A DNA stretch of 64,000 bases from Mytilus galloprovincialis (Eukaryota > Mollusca > Bivalvia > Mytilida > Mytilidae), in the NCBI RefSeq assembly GCF_965363235.1, contig NC_134846.1, positions 63,291,121-63,355,120 on the forward strand. Direction: 5' to 3'. The notes beneath the pieces are model-generated. The model was given only the letters and a program-made list of their open reading frames with translations, was not told the origin of the DNA and ran no database searches. The position numbers were made by a program, and so were the translations under genes. Each line of letters begins with the position of its first letter. Position 1 is the stretch's first letter. Of this stretch, positions 10,926 to 22,800 are shown one piece after another.

Positions 10926-11438
10926 ATTTGTAATATAAATGTAATAAGATGTAATATGATTTCCAGTGATAAAAATTCCATTATACACCAAACGAAGAAG
11001 AAATTACACAGCTAAAAATTAAGAAAGGGTCCGATACTTCTATTTATAAAGGAACAATAAGTAACAAATGTTACTGAAAAACTTAAGTTTTACTAAGATA
11101 ATATAGAAAATAGTCTCAACAAATTTCGTGCAAAAATAGTCCACAAAAGAAAAGAGAAGATAGCATTCAAAAATTAAACTCGAAATAAATCAGCATGTAA
11201 AATAAATAAGGAAACTTTCATTTATTTCATTTGTTTCATTTTAATTTTATTGTTTATTTTGGTCGTGTGAGGTAGATTCATTTTTCAATTTTTAAAGTCT
11301 CCAATTTGACCCGTCATAATATGTAATTTCAGGGAAATCAAAATTTGAAAAAATAGCATTCTCCCAAAATATGAATAGTCAGCGCTATATATAATTATTG
11401 CTCTATTCCTATTGTTTTTTGACGATTAACAAACAAGG
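10926..11438. other. Intergenic AT-rich DNA
   Basis: Nothing beyond AT-rich unique-looking sequence was recognised. Confidence 0.35.
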
Positions 11439-12943
11439 TAAAATTGAGAATGAAAATGGGGAATGTGCCAATGAGACAACAACCCGACCATAGAGCAGAC
11501 AACAGCAGAAGGTCACCAACAGGTCTTCAATGCAACGAGAAATTCTCGCACCCGGAGGCATCCTTCAGCTGGCCCCTAAACAAATATATACTAGTTCAGT
11601 GATAATGAACGCCATATTAATATCCAAATTGTCACAAGAAACTAAAAGTTAAAATAATACAAGACTAACAAAGGCCAGAGGCTCCTGACTTGGGACAGGC
11701 GCAAAAATGCGGCGGGGTTAAACATGTTTGTGAGATCTCAACCCTCCCCCTATACCTCTAGCCAATGCAGAAAAGTAAACGCATAACAATACGCACATTA
11801 AAATTCAGTTCAAGAGAAGTCCGAGTCTGATGTCAGAAGATGTAACCAAAGAAAATAAACAAAATGACAATAATACATAAATAACATCAGATTACTAGCA
11901 GTTAACTGACATGCCAGCTCCGGACTTCAATTAAACTGATTGAAAAATTATGTCTTCATCATATGAATATAAGGCACAATCCTCCCATGAGGGGTTTAGT
12001 ATCATACCATCATAACAAATATGAGAAGAACATAACCCGTGTCGTGCCAACAACTGGTTTTTAATAATAAATGTGTTTAGTTCCGATGCAAAGACCCTAT
12101 AAGTGAATCAATACTAACGCCAAAATATGCAATTTTTAATGACCTGACAACAATATCGTAACTATATCCCTTCTTAATAAGTCTATTTAAAGGTTTTGTT
12201 AGCTTCTGATGTGTATACTGACATTTTGACAACTTGGATGCAGTTGATACCAGTGGTCGATGCCTTGAGAATATAAGAGAACAATTGAACAAAATATAAA
12301 TTTAAATATATAAAAAAAATATTATTAAGTTGGCTAGCATGTTTGTGATATTCATATTTATTTCTAAGATGTCCATTTGAATGTACATACACACATATAT
12401 TTCAATTAAATATTCTACACTAAGGAAGGTGTTTGTATATAAATTTTCATATAATTATAAGTTAATGAACATTTTCTAACCAAATAACCCGATGATTTTG
12501 TTTTTACTGTTCATATGATTGAAATAAGAATTACATCTAGCAATACTAGCTTACATACAAATAAAACAATTATAAATTTTATAACGCAAAGTATTTCACA
12601 TGAAATTCATATAAGACACCTGATATATTGATATAAAGAGATACAGGTTGTTATATGCTAAGAATAAATAAAAAGTTTTTTAAGAGCTGCTACTCCATCA
12701 GTAGATGTGACAAAAGTTCCCTCACTTGATATTATTTGCAGTTGATTTCATTCTTTTTTTTTATATTTTCGCTTGACATTAAAAACAATATGATTGATTG
12801 AGTAGCTGCAAAAGGTACCAAGGGACTGTTCTTACATTGGGCGCTTAAGATCTGCAGTAATAGGTATAGACCTTCTACTGTTGTCTGTTCTATGGCCGGG
12901 TTGTTGTCTCTTTGACACATTCCCCATTTCCATTCTCAATTTT
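11439..12943 (-). mobile_element. Penelope-like 3' copy bounded by inverted ends
   Basis: The 3' UTR of a minus-strand Penelope-like copy. It contains CCGCACCC-like, CTTCAGCTGGCCCCTAAA, GGCCAGAGGCTCCTGACTTG and CCTCCCCCTATACCTCTAG words, all repeated at 55530-55800. The coding end lies at 12077-12235. The outer 75 bases (11439-11514) reappear inverted at 12869-12943 with only a few differences, so the insertion is bounded by inverted repeats. Such inverted arrangements are known for Penelope-like elements. Confidence 0.65.
12077..12235 (-). pseudogene. Penelope-like ORF, C-terminal end
   Basis: The minus strand reads KLTKPLNRLIKKGYSYD followed by VVRSLKIAYF and SLIGSLHRN before the stop. It is nearly identical to the terminal block at 56116-56260 and homologous to the end of the fragment at 2180-2771. 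Nothing upstream of this block is retained. Confidence 0.65.
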
Positions 12944-13770
12944 AATTGTGAATATTGTAGGCTTTTCTTCTGTAACAGAAGCTATGTTATTTACAGAGTT
13001 CTTTTCTTGAATAAGATAAATGTTTTCATTCAGTGGCAGTCTTTGTAAGAATCAGGCAATTTTGAAAAAAAATCAAAACATGGCTGAAAAAAAACCCACC
13101 TACCCAGCCATCCTATTTTGAAGTAACACTCATACTGAGTTAGAAATGGTAGGTCTTTAGTGTCTGCGTGTCTGGTAACTTGAGAAATCTTTAGATAAAC
13201 TTTGGTTAGAATGATAGCAAATTACAGAGTTAGCTCCCCTTAATTGTTAATTTCTACTGCATTGTAACCAAATTTTATCTCCAATTACCAGAACAGGACA
13301 AGGAAACGAATGGTATATTTTTGCATCATTATACATTTTGAACATAAATTAATGCCAACCTGAGTGGGGTTTTGTTTGTCATGTTTTCACCACTGCCTGA
13401 TTCTTAGGTACACTAGCACTTAATTAGCAGCATGTGATACTAATGTTAGTATATCTGATCTTAAATATGTTGAATATCAGGCTACTATCTGCTTAGAAAT
13501 CGAAAATGATTATCATTCTTCTTATCTCCATAGTAACAACGAGTACAAATACTGTCATTTAGAAGAGTATCCGGATTCTTTCGGACTAAATTCTTAAATG
13601 GTGTGATGAAATTTGTGATGATAAAGCTATGGGATTAATTTCTCGAATCATTTCACGAAATGACTTTAAAGAACCATATCAAGTTGTTTTTTGTATACAA
13701 ATATAATGTAATGTTACATAAGAATATTTAAGAAGAGAAATCTGGAATCAAGCCAATGCATAGTGTACGT
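12944..13770. other. 3' flank of the central WSC gene
   Basis: AT-rich sequence downstream of the gene's stop on the minus strand. No repeat family or exon was recognised, and no polyadenylation signal could be assigned with confidence. Confidence 0.35.
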
Positions 13771-13845
13771 TCACTCCGGAATTGTATGGTAGTGCTGTTC
13801 ATGTACCAGATAACCTTGGAAATCTAACGTTTCATCTGATGTTTC
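13771..13845 (-). pseudogene. Vestigial cytoplasmic-tail codons after the stop
   Basis: Immediately after the TAA at 13846-13848, in the same frame, the sequence reads on with ETSDETL, QGYLVHEQHYHTIPE and then TGA at 13771-13773. The right paralog encodes the matching block QGYLILEQHYHTIPE inside its tail. The central gene therefore carries the remains of a longer tail cut off by an in-frame stop. Confidence 0.7.
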
Positions 13846-16800
13846 TTATATCTTTTTGTGATGTTTTATAGTAAGTTGTGGGGATATGTCAGACAATTCA
13901 TTATACGCTGAGCCATCTATCTCTTCATTTGTTTTATCTATTCCTGTGTAATTCGAAAATTCTGTACCAGGTAACCTTTCATTAACTCGCTTTAGGTTTT
14001 CTTCATACATACGCATTCTGTAACATTAAAAATTATATTTCTTTACGGTTGAGCATTGTACTTAAAACAAATAAAAACAACAACAAAATATACTGATTTG
14101 AATACATATATACAAGTAAAAATATCTAGGAGTAGCCTCTCATCAGCTCTAAAGACTGTTTTGTACGTAATATATTTTATTTTGTCAGAAGAGGAGAAAG
14201 TGGTTTTCATTTTTAAGTCGTTACAAATTAGACGTGTTCTTTGGTCTCAGTCTTGTGTTTATAGTTATGTTAACGATTTATTCGACTAAAGATTTTCGGT
14301 AAAATCTCAAAAAAGTAATATTATATTAGATAAATAAAAAATGAAGGATTATTCTCTAACTGTACTAATAGTATAACTGAGATACCTGAAATACTTCAAT
14401 TACTTGTAAATTATTCCCTAAAGTTTACTTAACTGCAAATTATACAAGGAAAACGTTTATGGCCATCTTTCCCGCATATAGTATCAAAGACTTGACAAAC
14501 TTCATATTTTTCTGGGCAAACTCACCCTCTAGAAGATTTAATACAGATGATAACAATCAAGATAAGCAGGATAAGAATAACCACGAGGTCTGCTACAACG
14601 ACTATAATAAAAGAATATTTTAAGCAAATATATATGTTGATTCTTTAGTTTTCTATTATGTGTCATGTGTACTATCGTTTGTCTGTTTGTCTTTTTTTCA
14701 TTTTTAGCCATGGCGTTGTCAGTTTATTTTATTTTATAAGTTTGACTGTCCCTTTGGTATCTTTCGTCCATCTTTTAATGACGAAAACACATACTTACTG
14801 TAAGTTGTATATTTCTTTGTTGGTAATTGAGGTAAAACAAAGATAAAGTAAATCTCCATGAGTCAATTTCACAAAAATAAACTAACGACTAAGATTGGTC
14901 TTAAGCCATGAACAAATCAGTATACTTACGATCAATCTTAGTCGTAAGTTTTTTTGTAAAATCGACTCCAGGAAACTTCGAATAGTTTTAATGCAATTTT
15001 GCAGTTATGCCGAAATTTTAGAGTGTTTTTTTTTCAGTTGTCTGTGATTTTGATAGTTATATCCAAACTCACTTCAAAGAGTGTCTTGAGAACATTAAAA
15101 CTGATGACAAACTGTATCTATTAAATAACATCTACCGCAGTCCCACTACGCTACGATTGCACTACGATCTGTGAAAAAAAAATGAAAATTTTGACGATCG
15201 TAGTGCGATCTTGCAGATCTACTGTTGCCTTTATTTACAACGACCTTACTGCGCTGTCACTACGCTTTTACTACGACTTGATTTCAACACGACCGCACCA
15301 CGATTGTTTTGAATATGTTCATAGTTGGTCACGCTCATCACGATCATGGAGACCTCACCACGACCGTAATAGACCTTACTGCGATCTTGCAGATCGCAGT
15401 AAGGTCTATTACGGTCCACCACGATTGTTCTGAATATGTTCATAGTTGGTCACGCTCATCACGATCATGAAGACCTCACCACGACCGTAATAGACCTTAC
15501 TGCAAGATCCACCACGATTGTTTTGAATATGTTCATAGTTGGTCACGCTCATCACGATCATGAAGACCTCACCACGACCGTAATAGACCTTACTGCAAGA
15601 TCGATTGTTTTGAATATGTTCATAGTTGGTCACGCTCATCACGATCATGAAGACCTCACCACGACCGTTATAGACCTTACTGGTGAGGTCTTCATGATCG
15701 TGATGAGCGTGACCAACTATGAACATATTCAAAACAATCGTGGTGCGGTCGTGTTGAAATCAAGTCGTAGTAAAAGCGTAGTGACAGCGCAGTAAGGTCG
15801 TTGTAAATAAAGGCAACAGTAGCATACCGCTGTTCAAAACTCATAAATCTATGGACAAAAAACAAACTAAAACTGAGGGAAACGCATTAGATATTAGAGG
15901 AGAACAACGACACAACATTAAAATGTAACCCACACAGCAACGGACTAAGCATTAGACAAAATCCGATGAGAATAACCAATATAACATCAAAACCAAATAC
16001 ATGAATTTGGGATAGAAAAGTACCGTGACACGTCTTATAGTAATGTGTATTCACACTCAAATATAGGAGAAAACAAACGACAAAACGGAAACAAAACGTA
16101 AAAATGTTACACACACAGAAACGAACTATGATATAACAATGGCCATTTTCCTGACTTGGTACAGGACATTTTTAAAGAAAAAAAAATGGTGGGTGTAAGA
16201 TCGCAAAGGTCGCTGTACCATCGAAGCGACAGCGCGATTCGAGTCGGGGGGACTGAGCTACGATCTCACAGCCACTTTACTACGACCTCACTACGACCAT
16301 CACAGTCTTATCGCGACTTAAACCCTCTTCAACTACGACTATACCACGTTTATACCATGCTGTTCAAGACCATAGAACGATTTAAGCACGACATGCCGTC
16401 CTCATCACGCTGTTCTTACGACCCTTCTACGTTCATACTACGATCATCATGCTCATTGATATTGTCATATAAAAAATTGAAAAGCTCTGTAGCTTTTGTT
16501 TGTCTGTATGTAATTTGGACCTCTTGTCCTTTATCTCCAACAGCTCAATCATTCTTGACACATCTGTGTATTCCCTTCTATCGTTCACTAAAACATCGTT
16601 ATCAGATCTTGATGGACCAGCAGTAAGTTGTGATTCAGATTGGATTTGTCAGTCCGGCATATATCTTCTGGATCATTATTCGTTACTATCAGATCTTCCT
16701 CTGCCTCTACCTCTACCCTTAGCCTTATGTAGATTTTGGTTGCATGACTGCGTTGTTTTTGAGAAATTCTACTTATTAATGAGAAATAGAACGAATGACA

Positions 16801-19800
16801 TATGGAACACGATGTTTACGTTATTGATGGGAGTGCATACATATCGTCAGATCGTAGTATAGTCGTGGTAAGAGCGTGATATAATCGCACTAGAAGCGTG
16901 GAAAGATCGTGTTGCAATCGGATAAATCGTGATGTGGTCGTGGTGGGGACGTGATGAGCGTAAATAATCGTGATAATCGTAGTGAGGCGTCAGAATAAAC
17001 GTGGTGAGAACGTGGTATAATCGTAGCGGGATCGTTGAAGAAGCATAATTAGGGCGTAGTAGCATCGTGAAAGCAACGAAAATGAACTTTTCATGCCGCT
17101 CATACCGCGACCTCACCACGATCTGAATTTATTTTAGATCGCGGTGAGCGTGGTGCGATCGTGGTTTAGTGGGACTGGGGCTAAATACACGTATAAACAC
17201 ACTGATATTCTACTTTGAGTTAATCCCATATACACGTCATCGATTATCTATTGTTTTTCATACGGTGTGAAAGCTCTACAGATTTGACAGACCAATAATA
17301 TTACCAGTTTTATGAGAATCTCAAATATTGATGGAGAAATTGTTAATGCCCTGAGGATACTGGCATATTTTCAACACATTGCGCTACAACCCTGATATAA
17401 AATAAGGAGATATTTTATGATTTTAATGACAAAACTATCTACCAAAATAATAAATATGTATACAAATACAGGCGAGTGTTTAATAAACACTTGACTTGTG
17501 TGTGTGTCGTCTCTTTTAGTGAATGTCGACTCGTATGGCTATTGATGCATGCATAGCAGTGGATTAGAGTTCATCCTATTTGCTAGGTTTTTGGGGTTTT
17601 TTTTAATATATTTGAATTTTCTTATACGTTTATTTGAACCTATGTTATGTAAAAGAAATATATTTATTTTCTTTCTTGAAATCGTTTTTGTGTTGCCACA
17701 TATTTTCGTATTTTGATATACTTTACAATTTCAACAATTTACCACCCAGAGACTTACGCTCTGCTCAAGTATTGTATAAATATAGTCTAGGCAAGAATAT
17801 CAAAATGTTTGATTGTTAATTTACACTTAAATTTTTCACCACTTTATTTCAGGGACGAAATATGTGTCTGTTTGTTACATGCGATTAAATTTTAATAGTT
17901 TTGTTAAAAATCAGATTAAATAAAGAGCTGCGCTATAAGCGCTTGGTACGCCAGTTGCCCTTTTAGTTTGTTTTTATCCTTAAATGATTTTTCAACGAAT
18001 AAATTTCCTTGGCCGTTTCCGACATTTTTTGCAAGAAGAAAAATCCACAACTGTACAACATCAAATCAGAAATTATTTAAGGAATGAATGTAATATTTTT
18101 TCTGTCTATCAAGAAATAACATAAAAAAAAGTTTATGTTATTTCTTCATAGACAGAAAAAATATTACAGTCATTTCTTATAATTTAATTCTAAAATTCAT
18201 TTTAAACAGTAGAAAACCATGAAAAAACGTTGATGACGTCACGGTCACATGACTTAATTATGTCTATGGTCTGATAACAAAATAACGTCAGCCAATCAGA
18301 AGACGCGTTACATCCAAAATTAAATTATATAAAAACAAAAGGGAACTTAGTTCAATAGATATAAACAAGTCACCATAGTTTCATCATAAATTGCTGAAAG
18401 CATTTTTGATTTATTATCCAAAAATTCTAAAAAGCCTCATTTGTTTAAGAATAAGACTGCATAAAACAAAAATGTAAAATCTGAAATTTATACAAATCAA
18501 AAGGGATCTTACATCAATAGATATAAACAATTCAACAAAGTTTCATAAAAGTTGGTGAAAGTGTTTTTGAGTAATTGTCCGAAAACTGGAAAAATCTTAC
18601 CTTTTTTAAGCATAAAAATTCATTACACGGAAACGTAAATTCTGAAATTTATAAAAATCGAAGTGAGCATACGTCCATATATATAAACAATTTACCAAAG
18701 TTTCATTAAAGTTCATGGAAGCATTTTTGAGTTATTGTCCGAAAACTGGAAAATCCCTCTTTTTAAGGATAAAACTTCATAACATGGAAACAAAAATCTG
18801 AAATTTATAAAAATCGAAAGGGAGCTTACGTCAATAGATATAAACACTTCAACACAGTTTCATAAAAGTTGGTGGAAGCGTTTTTTAGTAATTGTCCGAA
18901 GTGTGGACGACCGACAGACGGGCGGACGAACGGATGGACGGTCCGAAGTGTAGACGACGGACGAACGGACAACGGTATACCATAATACGTCTTGTCTGAG
19001 ACGGGCGTATAAAAAGTGATACAAAAGCGAAATAGGAAGTTGAATGGGACAATTTACTCTCACATCAGTTTTACTTGTTGCTAATGCTGCACTTGGCAAC
19101 ATTGTTGTTTTAGTTTAAAAAATAGAATCATAACTTACCAGATGTAGGAAGAGTTATAACCTGTGGAAAATGTACGTTTGGTGTAATGTCGTCGATTGTT
19201 TTCTTCTTTCCTAAAGTCGTAATGATATAAGAATCATATTGTATCTACACTATATTTTAAAATGCTTATATTGTACGTTTTCCTGAAAATTGTTTAAAGG
19301 TGCATTAGCTACGAGTTTGACTTAAAATGTAAAATAATATTTCGCTATAAGTAGTTTTTTGGTTCAATTTCGTCTAAATAAGCTGATTCGGCACACACAT
19401 CTCATTTTTTACAGATAAAACGATAATAATTATACATTAAATACTAGAACATTAAATAAAACTGACCAAGAAAATACAATTGCACGTGCCACTAACACAT
19501 TCATTTCGATATTTTATGTTTATATTTTTTGATATGGCCGTCAGCAATCTTCGGGGGTCATCTCGATTGATAATCAGATTGTTTCTTGTCTAAAATACGT
19601 ACCAGGTGTTGATACAATAATAATAAAGTTGTGTTTCGAACGTCCATTTTTTGGAAATTATACAGATTTATTGCTATACAGGTCAATACCATCGTACATA
19701 CTAAGAGTGTTGCTTCAAAGACATCTTCTCATTTAAGAGCCAGATTATATGTCAAATATTCTAGAAATTGCTAATGTAATTTTCGATTAATATTGTTTTC

Positions 19801-22800
19801 AGAGTGACGCTCATCTATCATTATCCTTAAAATAAGACTTTTACAAAAATAGAGACCAAAAAGTGTACGTTATCATTATTGATTTTGTGTCTTTTTCTCT
19901 GTTATTTATGAGGTCATTTAAAACTTGGTTTATTTTATGTTATTCTTTAATTTAATTGAATATGATACATCGAAGCAGAATATATACAATATGTATGCAT
20001 TGTCAAAAGAAATGGAGAAGAAAATTGCACACTTACTTGACTCGGAACACAGGAATGGAAACTTTGTTGAACATTCTTCAACGGTAAATGTATTTGTATC
20101 TGCTTTCTGTATTGCAACACACAAATATTTCCCTGAATATTTTCCTTTCAACAAATAAGGGCATCTTTTATTTTGAAATCATTCATAAGATGAAATAATG
20201 TAACGTCAATGAGACATCCCCCAACAAAACACACAAAATACTGTGGACGTTATTTTACATTTATCGTTTATGGTTGTATCGGCTGTTAACATTTTGTATT
20301 AGGTTTTTGTTTTCGTCTCATATTTTGGCCTCGACTATCACTTAAAACTTTTAATATCCAGAAATGGGTATGGTGTAGTAATATTGGTACGGATGGTGTA
20401 ATTACTACTGCTAGGTCGATATATTTACTTGGATACTAATATATTAGGTTATCACCAGCCTTATGCTGGTTTTACACTATTACATTTAGATGTATATATC
20501 CATGTAGCTATGACGTCAATTTTTACAAAACTCATAACAGAGGAGCATTAAGTGTTATAACTCCTAAAAACTATACCGAATCCCCTTTAAATTGAACTAT
20601 AAAACAAGAACTTGCACGACTGCAACTATATTCAAGCATTTAAACAAAATTTTATGTATGCAGCGGATTTCTCCGGAAACAGTATTAATAGTTAATGAAT
20701 ATTTGGTAACAACAGAAATTAGTCTTTTAAAGAAGAATATTCAGAATAGTTTAAACAGTAGTAGTAAGAAGGTAATAAGTTGTTCATATACCATAAAAGT
20801 AATAATCGATCGATTTCAGGTGCGTTTAGCACTCAAAGCTGTAGACATAAACTCATTATCAAACATGCGTTATTAAAAAATAAAAGTACAGTGAAAGTGT
20901 ATCTACCAATGACATGGAAAAAGTAAAACAATTTTTTACATTTACCTGAAACAACTGTATGGGATCTGAAAATCAGAGTCCAGAAAACTTCCTTTTCTTT
21001 AGCGTCTTTTCCTGCAGTATTTCTGTAATATAATACAAAACTTCCATCCTTTAAACATCGTTCTTGGTTGTCGTACCATGATATTCTTGAAAACACAGCT
21101 ACAAAAATCAATATCAGGATAACTATATATATACCGGTTTAATAAATTTTTGAATAATCTGTGTATTTTCAAACCTTTTGGACTCGAGAGCATCAATGAC
21201 AATTCCCTAATTGTCGAAATGTCTATATGTTGCAGTAAAATTTGTTCCGATTAAAAGAGGGACGAAAAATACCAGACGGACAGTCAAACTGATAAATTGA
21301 AAATAAACTGACAACGCCATGGCTAAAAATAAAAAGTCCAACAGACAAATAATATAGTACAGAAGAAACAACATAGTAAAACTAAAGACTAAGCAACACG
21401 ACCCCCCCCCCCCCACCCCCCCACCCCCAAACCAACCAAAAACTGGGGTGATAAGAGACGATCCGGAAGGGTAAGAAAATCCTGCTTCAGAATTAAATCT
21501 AGTACAAAATTGAAAAATAACAAATCATTTATCGAAAGGTTGTTTTTTGAAATTATCACACTACCAATAGAAGCATGACATTTCTTGATGTATATAATGA
21601 AAACCTTACATGATGATGTGTTTTTACATCCGTATAAATATATTGCATTGCAGTCTCTGATAGTAAACATGTTTTTGTCTTTGTTGGTTGTTACACATTC
21701 TTGTTCTATATACGTATTTTCTGTTGTTATGCTGATATCTGTAAAAAAAAAAAAACTAAAACATAGGACTGCTAGAAATGAACAGGATAAATTTAGATAG
21801 CATGTGTTGTTCAGCACAGATTGAAAATAAGACTGACAGCAAACCGGATATTACTGCATAGAGATACTATTTGCAAAAGGACACACAAACAAGATATAGC
21901 CAAAAAAAGAGATTTTTGTCGGATTCAGAAATGGTAATACCAAAATCAATCTTAGTATCATGTTTCGTTACTTAAAGGTCTAACTCAACAACGATAATAG
22001 CAAAATTCGGTTGAATTAAATATGACCTTTAGTAATAGGAATTAAGATATCTTAGAATCGAGTTTTCAAGATATTGACAACGCTCTAAGTACCATGTTTC
22101 ACTACTTCAAGATCTACTCGACAATTATAAAAGCCAAAATCATGAAAAAATCTAATTGACTTTTCTTCAGTCAGAGATAAAGCATATCTAAATTAGAATC
22201 GACTTCGTCAAAGCGTTTTCAATTTATTGTACGATCACTTTTTGGGAATCATCCTTACAGCCGCGGGCGTCAGCCGTACATAATCAAATCAATAACCAAT
22301 ATTTTCCTTTGGAAATTCAGGTAACATAATAAAGTTTTTTAAAATCAGTTAAATTGCAGAATGTATCCTACTAACAAAATATCTATACCTTCAACAAAAG
22401 AAAACACTAGAGCTGACCGACCGGAACCACAGGGAGTGTCGATAGTGTTGGTACATTCTGTCCTGCAGTCATTTATATCATCACTGATATCAGGTACATC
22501 AGAAAGACAGTAGCACCTTAAACTCTTGAATATGCAAAAGCATATCATTACAAGTAATTAAAATAGGAAAACAAAATGTTCGAAACTCATATGACAATGA
22601 AATATAGAACATATAAAAAACAACGTGTGAACTGATATAAATAAATAAAATCATACAATTAGACGGAAGTAACAGCTCTAAAAACAGAAGAAGGAAACTC
22701 AAAATTGAAACACAAAAGAATGCATGATATAGTTTATTCAAATATCAAACGGTATTGGAAAGACAATTTCATTTGTATTTCAAATTTGCAGATCTTGCTG

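Larger units (their letters stand above)
15133..17182. repeat. Large fold-back element built of CACGAC/GTCGTG words
   Basis: The two ends are inverted copies: CAGTCCCACTACGCTACGAT on the left, and CGTGGTTTAGTGGGACTGGG with upstream GATCGCGGTGAGCG on the right. From 16200 to 16455 the top strand is dense in CTACGAC and CACGAT words; from 16850 to 17170 in TCGTGGT and CGTGAT words, spaced about 10-12 bases. Inside are a large palindrome, a Penelope-like 3' UTR and a non-repetitive loop (16460-16850). CG content and word use differ sharply from the surroundings. It lies in an intron of the central WSC gene. Confidence 0.6.

Noticed and set aside
15182-15795. Several open frames on both strands (up to 119 codons) with repeated VTNYEHIQN and FIVGHAHHDH blocks
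   Set aside because: They are the palindrome and its tandem units read in six frames; the same peptide appears on both strands because the DNA is inverted.
18317-18955. CRISPR-like array
   Set aside because: Units are long, diverged tandem repeats without unique spacers, in an animal intron.
21389-21817. A 142-codon minus-strand frame as a gene
   Set aside because: Only 21610-21738 is supported, as exon 5 of the central gene; the rest is intron and a Penelope-like 3' UTR with poly-C.
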